From Tagaea sp. (GTDB taxonomy: Bacteria > Pseudomonadota > Alphaproteobacteria > CACIAM-22H2): DNA of 29,085 nt. Shown here in pieces: positions 16,468-23,989 of this stretch. The stretch lies in contig JAMNXK010000007.1 of NCBI GenBank assembly GCA_023653245.1, forward strand, positions 1 through 29,085, in the 5' to 3' direction. Within the stretch, counting starts at the first letter, position 1; every line of letters begins with the position of its first letter. The translations under genes were made by a program, and so were the position numbers. The notes below the pieces were generated by a model. It made no database searches. It was not told the DNA's origin and saw only the letters and a program-made list of their open reading frames with translations.

Positions 16468-17691
16468 ATGCCCGCATGCATCGCCTGCGGCGGCGCCGAC
16501 GTCGAGATCTTCATGGATCTCGGCGCCACGCCGCTCGCCAACAAGTTCCTGGCGCCCGACGAGTTGGGCGCGCCCGAGCCGTCCTATCCGCTGCGCGTGG
16601 CGTTCTGCCGCGCGTGCGGGCACGTCCAGCTCGCCGAGATCGTCGAACCGCCGGCGATGTTCGACCACTATCTTTACGTCTCCTCGGCGTCGAGCACGCT
16701 CGAGAACCACCTTTTGTCGCTCGCCGAACGCGTGCGCGCGCGCATGGCCCTGAAGCCGGGCGATTTCGCGGTTGATGTCGGCGCCAACGACGGCACGCTG
16801 CTGTCGGGCTTTCTCAAGGGCGGGCAGCGCGTGCTCGGCGTCGAACCGGCGGCCAATTTGCGCCCGCTCGCCGAGAAGCGCGGCGTGGCGATCGACAATT
16901 CCTATTTCGGCGCCGCGACCGCGCGCCGGCTGCGCGCCGCGCACGGCCCCGCCAAGGTCATCACCGCGACGAACGTCTTTCCGCATATTCCGGCGCTCGG
17001 CGATTTCATCGCCGGGCTCGACGAATTGCTCGCGCCGGACGGGATCTTCGTGCTCGAGGCGCATTATCTGCAGGACCTGCTCGACGCGGCCGCGTTCGAC
17101 ACGGTCTACCACGAGCATTGCTCCTACTGGGCGGTGCGCCCGATGATCGCGCTTTTCGAGCGCCACGGCTTCGAGGTCGTCGACGTCGAGCGCCTGCCGA
17201 TCCACCACGGCCAGCTGCGCGCTTGGGTCCGGCGCAAGGGCGTGGAGACGCCTTCCTCTCGCGTCGCCGAGCTCGCCGCCGCCGAGAAGCGGCGCGGCAT
17301 GGACACGATCGCTCCCTTCCGGGCGCTGGCCGAGCAAGCCAAGCGAATCCGCGTCGAACTGGCGGCGCTGCTCGACCGGTTCAAGGCCGAGGGCAAGCGC
17401 GTCGTCGGCTACGGCGCGCCGGCCAAGGGCACGACGCTGCTGAGCTATCTCGACATCCGCGCCGATCGCATCGCATGGATCGCCGACCGTTCGCCGCTCA
17501 AACAAGGCCGTTTCACGCCGGGCACGCGCATCCCCATCGTGCCGGCCGAGCGCATCCTCGCCGAGAAACCGGACTACGTGCTGCTGCTCGCCTGGAATTT
17601 CGTCGACGAGATCGTCGCTCAGCTCGCCGAGTACCGCGCCGGCGGCGGACGGTTCATCCGCCCCGTTCCCGAAGTGGAGATTCTCGCGTGA
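16468..17691 (+). CDS. TylC3-like sugar C-methyltransferase (zinc-binding, Methyltransf_13/14 layout)
   Basis: The protein has 407 residues. It has a zinc site CIAC...CRAC (C4, C7, C47, C50), SAM motif AVDVGANDGT (101-110), the YHEH segment (214-217) and a C-terminal domain with GYGAPAKGTTLLSYL. The same layout occurs in the paralogue at 6606-7853, but clear divergence argues against a recent duplication. Enzymes of this type add a methyl branch to carbon 3 of a 4-keto-NDP-sugar. Placed between an SDR and the isomerase gene, it probably acts on the keto-heptose intermediate, giving a C-methyl-branched sugar. Methylation of another sugar is possible. Confidence 0.85.
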   Translation: MPACIACGGADVEIFMDLGATPLANKFLAPDELGAPEPSYPLRVAFCRACGHVQLAEIVEPPAMFDHYLYVSSASSTLENHLLSLAERVRARMALKPGDFAVDVGANDGTLLSGFLKGGQRVLGVEPAANLRPLAEKRGVAIDNSYFGAATARRLRAAHGPAKVITATNVFPHIPALGDFIAGLDELLAPDGIFVLEAHYLQDLLDAAAFDTVYHEHCSYWAVRPMIALFERHGFEVVDVERLPIHHGQLRAWVRRKGVETPSSRVAELAAAEKRRGMDTIAPFRALAEQAKRIRVELAALLDRFKAEGKRVVGYGAPAKGTTLLSYLDIRADRIAWIADRSPLKQGRFTPGTRIPIVPAERILAEKPDYVLLLAWNFVDEIVAQLAEYRAGGGRFIRPVPEVEILA

Positions 17692-18260
17692 CCGACGCCG
17701 AGTTCCTCGCCGACTACGAAGCCCGCCTGCGCCGGGCCGCCGCGATCGGGCCGGAGATCGCGCGCGCCATCGCCGCGTTGCGCGATCGCTGGCGCGCGCT
17801 CGCGAAGACCGGGTCCAAGGTCATGCTGTTCGGCAACGGCGGCTCGGCCGCCATCGTCCAGCACATCGCGGTCGATTTGACCAAGAACGGCGGCGTGCAG
17901 GCGGTCAGCCTCGACGCCGGCGCGATCACCTGCCTCGCCAACGATTTCGGGCACGACAATTGGATGGCCGAAGGCCTGCGCCTGTGGCACCGGCCCGGCG
18001 ATTTCGTGGTCGCGGTCTCGTCCTCGGGCCGCTCGCCGAACGTGCTGGCATTGGCCGATCGCGCCAAGGCGCTGGGACTGGGCCTGGCCACGTTCTCGGG
18101 ATTCGCGCCGGACAATCCCTTGCGCGGCCGCGGCGACGTCGACTTCTGGGTCGATTCGCGCGCCTACAACATCGTCGAGACCGCGCATCAGTTCTGGCTG
18201 ATGGCGGCGGTCGATCTGCTGATCGGCCGCGCCGAGTATCCGGCCTCGCCGGCGCGTTAG
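17688..18260 (+). CDS. gmhA: Sedoheptulose 7-phosphate isomerase-like SIS protein (GmhA-like)
   Basis: The protein has 190 residues and is a single SIS domain: FGNGGSAAIVQHIAVDLT (48-65), AVSSSGRSPNV (109-119) and VETAHQFWLMAAVDLLIG (163-180). The length and motifs fit GmhA, which converts sedoheptulose 7-phosphate to D-glycero-D-manno-heptose 7-phosphate, the first step of the pathway. The catalytic His is likely H167. The catalytic Glu of E. coli GmhA (in HIAAEL) aligns with D63 here, a conservative change, so a related sugar-phosphate isomerase is not excluded. The start is a GTG at 17688 overlapping the methyltransferase stop as GTGA. Confidence 0.82.
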   Translation: MTDAEFLADYEARLRRAAAIGPEIARAIAALRDRWRALAKTGSKVMLFGNGGSAAIVQHIAVDLTKNGGVQAVSLDAGAITCLANDFGHDNWMAEGLRLWHRPGDFVVAVSSSGRSPNVLALADRAKALGLGLATFSGFAPDNPLRGRGDVDFWVDSRAYNIVETAHQFWLMAAVDLLIGRAEYPASPAR

Positions 18261-18264
18261 ACGC

Positions 18265-19152
18265 ATGCGCGTGTTCGTCACCGGCATCGCCAGTTTCGTC
18301 GGCCGCGCGTTCGAGCGGCGGGCGACCGAAGCCGGGCACGAAGTTTGGGGGGCCGATCTCGCGCCGTCCGAAAGCCCGCGCCACGTCCGCGCCGACATGC
18401 GCGACCCGTCGTTCGCCGACGCCATCCCCGACGGGATCGACGCGGTCGTGCATCTGGCCGCGCTGTCCCGCGATCCCGATTGCCGGGGCAAGTCGTACGA
18501 ATGCTTCGACGCGAATGTGATGGGCACGCTGGCGGTCGAGCGCGCGGCGCGCGCGCGCCGGGCCAAGCGTCTCGTCTTCGCGTCGAGCGAATGGGTCTAT
18601 GACGGCTTGCCCGAGGGCGCGCCGCGCCACGCGGGCGTGGCGCTCGACGCCGCGCGCATCGGCGGCGAATACGCGCTGTCCAAATTCGTGTCCGAGTGCA
18701 ATCTGCGCCAGATCGCCGCGCGCGGCGGCACGCCCGCCACGGCGCTGCGCTTCGGCATCATTTACGGTCCGCGGCGGAACAACTGGTCGGCCGTCGAGTC
18801 GCTTTTGGACAAGGTCGCGCGAGGCGAGGCGATTTCCGTGGGTTCGCGCGCGACCGCGCGACGCTTTCTGCACGTCGCCGACGCCGCCGGCGCCATTCTC
18901 GCCGCGGCGCCCCGATCGGGCGGATTCGAGATTTTGGACGTGCAGGGGCCGGCGCTGGTCGCGTTGGGCGAGATCGTCGAGCGCGGCGCGGCGATCCTGG
19001 GGCGCGCCGCGACGCCGACCGAGACCGACCCCGCCAATCCGAGCGTTCGGGCCGTCGACGATTCCGCGAGTCGCGCCGCCCTCGGCTGGGCGCCGGAGAC
19101 CGGAATCGAGGCGGGGCTGCGTTCGGTTGCGAAGTTCTGGGGCTTGCTGTAG
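18265..19152 (+). CDS. NAD(P)-dependent epimerase/reductase with an atypical glycine loop (extended SDR)
   Basis: The protein has 295 residues. The nucleotide loop reads VTGIASFVGRAF: the middle Gly of GxxGxxG is Ser (S10), with the outer Gly residues kept. The active site is ASSEWVYDG (106-114) and the catalytic pair YALSK (Y136, K140). The C-terminal part (WAPETGIEAGLRSVAKFWG) is typical of NDP-sugar SDRs. It starts 4 bases after the isomerase stop. It is probably a reductase or epimerase of the same sugar pathway; the altered loop may affect cofactor preference. Confidence 0.82.
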   Translation: MRVFVTGIASFVGRAFERRATEAGHEVWGADLAPSESPRHVRADMRDPSFADAIPDGIDAVVHLAALSRDPDCRGKSYECFDANVMGTLAVERAARARRAKRLVFASSEWVYDGLPEGAPRHAGVALDAARIGGEYALSKFVSECNLRQIAARGGTPATALRFGIIYGPRRNNWSAVESLLDKVARGEAISVGSRATARRFLHVADAAGAILAAAPRSGGFEILDVQGPALVALGEIVERGAAILGRAATPTETDPANPSVRAVDDSASRAALGWAPETGIEAGLRSVAKFWGLL

Positions 19153-19188
19153 AGGTCCTGCGGTTTTCGCCGCCGGAGTCATCGTCCG

Positions 19189-19746
19189 ATGGAATTGCGC
19201 AAGCGCCGCTTGGACGGCCTTTTCGACTTGGTGGCGCCGCGCCTGACCGATGCGCGCGGCTTTCTGCACAAACCCTACGACTCGCGCGGCTTTTCGGCCG
19301 CCTACGGCGCCGACAAGGCGTGGCGGCAGGTCATCGTCTCCCATACCGAGAATGCGGGCACGGTGCGCGGTCTCTACGTTCAGCGCGCGCCCTTCACGGA
19401 AGGCAAGGTCGTGGTCTGTTTGCGCGGCCGCATGTGGTGGGTGGTCGTCGATCTGCGCCGGGGCGGCGCCGGTTTCGGCGCGTGGGAAGGCGTCGATCTC
19501 GCGCCGGGGGCGGGGCTGTATATCGAGCCCGGCTTCGCGCATGGCTGCGTCTCCCTGGCCGGCGACACGGATCTCCTGCTCCTCGCCGACAGCGACCATT
19601 CCGACGAGGCGGGGGTCGCGATCCTGTGGAACGACCCCGAGCTGGGCATCGACTGGCCGCTTGACCGCGCGACGCCCACGCTGTCGGCCGCCCACGCGGC
19701 GGGTCTGTCCTTCGCCGAGTTCAAGGCGAAACATGGCGCGATCTGA
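19189..19746 (+). CDS. RmlC-family 3,5-epimerase homologue lacking the usual catalytic His
   Basis: The protein has 185 residues, the normal RmlC length, with the full family pattern: DARGFLHKPYDSRGF, VRGLYVQRAPFTEGKVVVCLRG (59-80), GLYIEPGFAHGCVSL (109-123) and ILWNDPELGIDWP (145-157). In canonical RmlC the RGLHFQ motif carries the catalytic base; here it reads RGLYVQ with Tyr at position 63. The second-half Tyr (Y111), the His of FAHG and the Asp of NDP remain. It may epimerise only one centre, use another base, or be non-catalytic. It follows the SDR in the heptose operon and overlaps the next start by 14 bases. Confidence 0.85.
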   Translation: MELRKRRLDGLFDLVAPRLTDARGFLHKPYDSRGFSAAYGADKAWRQVIVSHTENAGTVRGLYVQRAPFTEGKVVVCLRGRMWWVVVDLRRGGAGFGAWEGVDLAPGAGLYIEPGFAHGCVSLAGDTDLLLLADSDHSDEAGVAILWNDPELGIDWPLDRATPTLSAAHAAGLSFAEFKAKHGAI

Positions 19747-20677
19747 AGGAACGCAAGCCAACGCCGATTTCGGCCTCGCGCGCGAAGTCCTGCGTCTGCG
19801 CCTGTCGCAGATGCTGATCAACGAGATGTACCGCGCCAAGGCGTTCAAGGTGCCGATCCATCTCGCCATGGGCCACGAAGCGATCGCGGTCGGCGTCGTG
19901 GGCGCGCTCGCGGCCGCCGACCGGCTCGTGCTGCCGCACCGGAATTTGCACTACAATCTCGCCAAGGCGGACGCGCTGCGCGCCGTGGTCGACGAGTTCC
20001 TGCTCAAGCCCGAAGGGCTCGCGCGCGGCAAGCTCGGCTCGATGAACCTCGCCAATCCGGACGCGGGCGTGACGTACAGCTCGAGCATCCTGGGCAACAA
20101 TTTCGGCGTGGCGGTCGGACTCGGATTGGCGCTCAAGCTGCGCGCCGAAGGCGGGCTCGTCTGCGTCGTCACCGGCGACGGCGCGATCGAGGAGGGCGCG
20201 TTCCACGAAGCGCTGGTGTTCCTCGCGGGCCACCGGATTCCGGCGCTGGTCGTGGTCGAGAACAACGGCTGGTCGCTCGCTTCGACCATCGCCGAACGGC
20301 GCGGACCGATCGATCTGGGCGGGCTCGCGCGCGCGCTCGGCGCGGGGTATCGCGCGCTCGCCGGCAACGACGTGCAGGCGTATCGCGACGCGGCGGCCGA
20401 TTCGCGCGCCGAGGCGCTGGCGCGCGGGGGCCCGATCGTGATCGAGGCCGGCCTCGATTCGCTGGGGTCTTGGCGCATGAAGACGCCCGACCATCCCGAG
20501 GGCAAGTACATCAACTATCATGCCGGCCCCGCGCCCGAGATCGAGCCGCGAGAATGGCCCGCGCTCGCCGCCGATGCGAGCGATCCGGTGCACGTGCTGA
20601 CGGCGCGCTTCGCCGAAGAGCGTCTGCGCGGCGAGGCGGCGGCGATGCTGGCACGGTTGCGCAAGGAGCTCGCGTGA
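19733..20677 (+). CDS. Thiamine-diphosphate enzyme, E1 alpha-type subunit
   Basis: The protein has 314 residues. It matches the E1 alpha fold of 2-oxoacid and acetoin dehydrogenases: GHEAIAVGVVGAL (47-59), RGKLGSMNLANPDAG (98-112), and the thiamine-diphosphate/Mg motif running from GDG (148-150) to the Asn pair in VENNGWS (177-178). The E1 consensus GKGGSMH is GKLGSMN here. There is no E2 lipoyl or E3 gene nearby, so a dehydrogenase complex is unlikely. A carboligase or transketolase-like role, adding or moving a two-carbon unit on the sugar or supplying sedoheptulose 7-phosphate, fits the context better. The ATG at 19733 lies inside the 3' end of the RmlC-like gene. Confidence 0.82.
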   Translation: MARSEGTQANADFGLAREVLRLRLSQMLINEMYRAKAFKVPIHLAMGHEAIAVGVVGALAAADRLVLPHRNLHYNLAKADALRAVVDEFLLKPEGLARGKLGSMNLANPDAGVTYSSSILGNNFGVAVGLGLALKLRAEGGLVCVVTGDGAIEEGAFHEALVFLAGHRIPALVVVENNGWSLASTIAERRGPIDLGGLARALGAGYRALAGNDVQAYRDAAADSRAEALARGGPIVIEAGLDSLGSWRMKTPDHPEGKYINYHAGPAPEIEPREWPALAADASDPVHVLTARFAEERLRGEAAAMLARLRKELA

Positions 20678-21630
20678 GCACGCTGGTCGAGCACTTCAAC
20701 GGCCTCTTGCGCGCGCGCCTGACCGCGCGCGGGCGGCGCGCGGCGCTGATCGGGCAGAACGTCTCGACGGGGTCGTGCCTGTCGGGGCTCACGCGCGGGT
20801 TCGACAAGGTGCCGGGCTGTTCGGTTCTCAATACGCCCAATTGCGAAAACGTGCTGGTCGGTGCCGGGATCGGTCTCATGCTCGGCGGCGTGGACGCGAT
20901 CGTGGCGCTCAAGCAGCAGGACTTCCTGCTGCTCGGACTCGACCATCTGGTCAACACGTTGAACGCGCTGCGTCATCGCGCGCCGCAGGCGTCGTTGGCG
21001 GTGCTGTCCATCGCCGTCGACAACGGCTGGGAAGGCCCGCAATCCTGCCTGGTCGATCCCGACGATTTCTGTTCCTTCGCGCGCATCCCCGGCTACTGCG
21101 TGAGCAACGCGCACGACGCGGCACTCGTCGCCGAGCGGCATTTTTTCGCGCCCGGCGCCAAGCTCGTGACGGTCAGCCAGCGCCAGTTCCGCAAGCCGAT
21201 CGATCCCGCGACGTCCGTCGCCACCCTCGACGCCGCCGGCGATTGGCTGCGCCATCGCGACGGACCCGACGCCACGATCGTGGCGTGCGGCTTCGCGCTG
21301 CCCGAAGCGATCGAACTCGCCGACTCGCTCGCCGCGCGCGGCATGCGCGCGAGCGTTCTCCAGCGCGTCAACGCCGCCGCGCGCGACATGGGCCCCGCTT
21401 TGCGCGAAGCGGCGCGCGCCGGCCGGCTGGTCGTCGTCGACGATTCGAAGGCGGTCAACCGCGCGAGCCTGCATTTGGTCGCCGCCGCGCGCCGCGACCT
21501 GCCCGGCGGGCGCGTGATCGAGGTCGCGCGGGACGCGTGGAACGACGAACTTTCGGCGCCGACGGGCGACGCGCTGGCCGTCGAGTTCGACCGCGTGGCG
21601 CGCGAGCTGGGAGCGGGCGGTGCCGGCTGA
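20674..21630 (+). CDS. Thiamine-diphosphate enzyme, E1 beta/transketolase C-terminal-type subunit
   Basis: The protein has 318 residues and is the partner of the upstream alpha subunit. TPNCENVLVGAGIGLMLGG (54-72) holds the Glu (E59) expected to activate the thiazolium via the aminopyrimidine ring. The pyrimidine-binding domain is followed by a transketolase C-terminal-like domain (DATIVACGFALPEAIELADS, then LVVVDDSKAVNR). In a tetramer with the alpha subunit it would complete the cofactor site. The start is a GTG at 20674 overlapping the previous stop as GTGA, so the two subunits are translationally coupled. The substrate is unknown. Confidence 0.82.
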   Translation: MSTLVEHFNGLLRARLTARGRRAALIGQNVSTGSCLSGLTRGFDKVPGCSVLNTPNCENVLVGAGIGLMLGGVDAIVALKQQDFLLLGLDHLVNTLNALRHRAPQASLAVLSIAVDNGWEGPQSCLVDPDDFCSFARIPGYCVSNAHDAALVAERHFFAPGAKLVTVSQRQFRKPIDPATSVATLDAAGDWLRHRDGPDATIVACGFALPEAIELADSLAARGMRASVLQRVNAAARDMGPALREAARAGRLVVVDDSKAVNRASLHLVAAARRDLPGGRVIEVARDAWNDELSAPTGDALAVEFDRVARELGAGGAG

Positions 21631-22816
21631 TCGGCCGCGTCAGGCGGTCGTGCTCGCGGGCGGGTTGGGCACGCGGCTGCGCCCGCTGACCGACACGACG
21701 CCCAAGCCGATGATCCCGTTCCACGCCAAGCCCTTCGTCGAGTATCTGATCGAGCATCTGCGCGACCAAGGCTTCGAGCGCGTGGTGCTGCTGCTCGGCT
21801 ATCTGGCCGAAACCGTGCGCGCGCATTTCGGCGACGGCAAGCGCCTGGGCATCGCCATCGACTACGTCGTCTCGCCCGTCGAGGACGAAACCGGCGCGCG
21901 CTTGCGACACGCGCGGGATCTGCTCGATCCGGTTTTTCTGCTCGCCTATTGCGACAATTATTGGCCGATGCCGTTCGACGCGTTGTGGGAGCGCTATGTC
22001 CGCGCCGGCCGCGCCGCGCAAGTCGTCGTCTATCGCAACCGCGACGGTTATACGCGCGACAATCTCAAGGTCGAGCCGGACGGACGCGTCTCGATCTACG
22101 ACAAGTCGCGCGCTTCACCTGGGCTCGCGGGCGTGGATATTGGCTTTATCCTGATGCGCCGCGAAGCTGTCGATCTGCTGCCCGAAGGCAATGTCGGGTT
22201 CGAGGCCAACGTCTATCCGCGTCTGGTCGCGCAAGGGCAACTCGGCGCCTTCGAGACAGATCATCGCTACTACTCGGTCGGAACGCTCGCGCGCTTGCCG
22301 GACACCGAGCGCTTCCTCGCGCGCAAACCCGCCGTGATCCTCGACCGCGACGGCACGCTCAACCGCAAGCCGCCGCGCGGGCAATACGTGCGCACGCCGG
22401 CCGAGTTCGAATGGCTGCCGGGTGCCCGCGAAGCGCTGGCGTCGTTCGCGCGCGCGGGCTTCACGGTGGCGCTGGCGACCAACCAAGCCGGGATCGCGCG
22501 TGGCGCCATGACGCCGGCCGATCTCGATGCGATTCACGCGCGACTGCGGGACGAAGCCGAAGCGACGGGGGGCCGGATCGACGCGATCTATCATTGTCCG
22601 CACGGGTGGGACGAAGGCTGCGCGTGCCGCAAGCCCAAGCCGGGGCTGCTGCACATGGCGCAGCGCGACTTCGCGCTCGATCTGAGCCGCACGCCCTTCA
22701 TCGGCGACGACGCGCGCGACGGCGAGGCGGCGGCGGCGGCGTTCGCACCGTTCCACATGGTGGCGGAAGAGCGGGACCTGCTCGCGGTCGCGCGCGAGCT
22801 GATTTCAGCCCAGTAG
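21620..22816 (+). CDS. Fused heptose-1-phosphate guanylyltransferase and heptose bisphosphate phosphatase (HddC-GmhB)
   Basis: The protein has 398 residues in two parts. Residues 8-235 are a nucleotidyltransferase with VVLAGGLGTRLRPLTDTTPK and PMIPFHAKPFVEYL, and a metal-binding Asp in AYCDNYW. Residues 238-398 are an HAD phosphatase with LDRDGTLN (241-248), ATNQAGIARG, the zinc loop CPHGWDEGCACRKPKPG (326-342) and FIGDDARDG, the GmhB pattern. It would remove the 7-phosphate from heptose 1,7-bisphosphate and add GMP, giving GDP-D-glycero-alpha-D-manno-heptose. The start is a GTG at 21620 overlapping the E1 beta stop by 11 bases. The stop overlaps the converging glycosyltransferase gene by 12 bases. 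Confidence 0.88.
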   Translation: MPADRPRQAVVLAGGLGTRLRPLTDTTPKPMIPFHAKPFVEYLIEHLRDQGFERVVLLLGYLAETVRAHFGDGKRLGIAIDYVVSPVEDETGARLRHARDLLDPVFLLAYCDNYWPMPFDALWERYVRAGRAAQVVVYRNRDGYTRDNLKVEPDGRVSIYDKSRASPGLAGVDIGFILMRREAVDLLPEGNVGFEANVYPRLVAQGQLGAFETDHRYYSVGTLARLPDTERFLARKPAVILDRDGTLNRKPPRGQYVRTPAEFEWLPGAREALASFARAGFTVALATNQAGIARGAMTPADLDAIHARLRDEAEATGGRIDAIYHCPHGWDEGCACRKPKPGLLHMAQRDFALDLSRTPFIGDDARDGEAAAAAFAPFHMVAEERDLLAVARELISAQ

Positions 22817-23989
22817 GGCCGCGTAGCGCCGCCCGACGAAGGCCGCCGCGCGATCGATCGACTGGAGGTCGGCGGCGACGGGCGCCGGATGGGGTGTCAG
22901 TATCTTGCCGAGCCGATCGCGCAGCGACGCCGCGATCCGAGCGAGCCTTTTGGGCGAAGCGGGCGGCGGCGTGTCGCGTGGCGGCACGTAGCCCGCGGTC
23001 AAGGCTGCGCGGACCTCGGGATCGGCGGCGGCCAGTGCGGCGGCGTACATGCGCCGCTCCGGCGACATGTCGGTGGCTCGCGCCTCGAACTCCGCGATCG
23101 CGGCGGCGCAGAAGTGGAAGTAGCCCGCCCAATCGAACGAATAGGCGCCGAAGAGACGCGGGTATGTCGCCCGCAGGTCGAGCATGGTTTCCGACTTGAG
23201 CGCGGGCAGCAAGCGGCGCGACTTGATCGGCGTGTGGACCAGCCGCGAATCCCCGTTGGTCGACTCGAACACGCTGGTAGGATCGCCGGCCCGGGAAATC
23301 GAGCCGCTGGCCGAGTCGAGCGTTTCGCCGAGCAAAGTGAGCGGCAAATCGACCGCAACGAAACGTTCGATCCGAGTCAACGTCAACAGCGCCATCGACG
23401 TCATCGGGTCGAAAGGCCGGAAGAACGCGCCGCCGGCTGCCGCGCGCAGGCGCGAATCGAGCGTATCCGCGATCGCCGCCAGCGGAATGTTGGGCGTGCG
23501 CGGCTTCATCGGCCCCGGCACCGTGCCGGACGCGAAAACGGCGCGCAGCACGGGCTCGGCGGCGATGGTTTCGGCTCGTCCCGAGAACTCCGGCAGTCGC
23601 AAGCGCCGCCCTTGCGGCGCGTCGGGTGCGAAAGCCGCGTGGCTCCAGCGGATCGCCTCGATGCCGGGATGCGCGTCGATCAGGCGCTTGAGACATGCGA
23701 GCGCCTGGGGAACCAGCGCGTCGTCGTCGCACAGCATCAGGCGCCAGCGCCCGCGCGCGGCGGCGAAGGCGAAATCCCAGTGCGACGAGACGTTCATCGG
23801 CCCGGGCGGCCGGAGCACGCGCAGTCGCGCGTCGGATGGAATCGCATAGCGGCCCGTCAATCCGTCGGCCGTATTGTCCGAGACCACGACTTCGAAATCA
23901 CCGAACGTCTGGGCGAAGACGCTGGCCAGCGACGTCGGCAGGTAATGCGGCCGGGTGGTCGGAACGACGATCGAGAAAAACGGCGTCAT
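22805..23989 (-). CDS. Family 2 glycosyltransferase
   Basis: The protein has 394 residues. The GT-A start FFSIVVPTTRPHYLPTSLAS (4-23), the VVVSDNTADG strand and the metal-binding DDD motif in LMLCDDDALVPQAL (85-98) identify family 2. The C-terminal 170 residues have no motif I recognise. It probably adds a sugar, perhaps the GDP-heptose-derived one, to the glycan on the cytoplasmic side of the membrane. Its ATG overlaps the SDR stop as ATGA (23986-23989), and its 3' end overlaps the end of the heptose operon on the other strand. Confidence 0.85.
   Translation of the reverse strand: MTPFFSIVVPTTRPHYLPTSLASVFAQTFGDFEVVVSDNTADGLTGRYAIPSDARLRVLRPPGPMNVSSHWDFAFAAARGRWRLMLCDDDALVPQALACLKRLIDAHPGIEAIRWSHAAFAPDAPQGRRLRLPEFSGRAETIAAEPVLRAVFASGTVPGPMKPRTPNIPLAAIADTLDSRLRAAAGGAFFRPFDPMTSMALLTLTRIERFVAVDLPLTLLGETLDSASGSISRAGDPTSVFESTNGDSRLVHTPIKSRRLLPALKSETMLDLRATYPRLFGAYSFDWAGYFHFCAAAIAEFEARATDMSPERRMYAAALAAADPEVRAALTAGYVPPRDTPPPASPKRLARIAASLRDRLGKILTPHPAPVAADLQSIDRAAAFVGRRYAALLG

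Noticed and set aside
15463..19869. Minus-strand open frames of more than 600 codons across the heptose operon
   Set aside because: They are antisense shadows: Arg/His/Ala-rich, no recognisable domain, no ribosome binding site, crossing several real genes.
19733..21630. Pyruvate or branched-chain 2-oxoacid dehydrogenase complex
   Set aside because: No E2 lipoyl or E3 gene is present, and the pair is embedded between sugar nucleotide genes.
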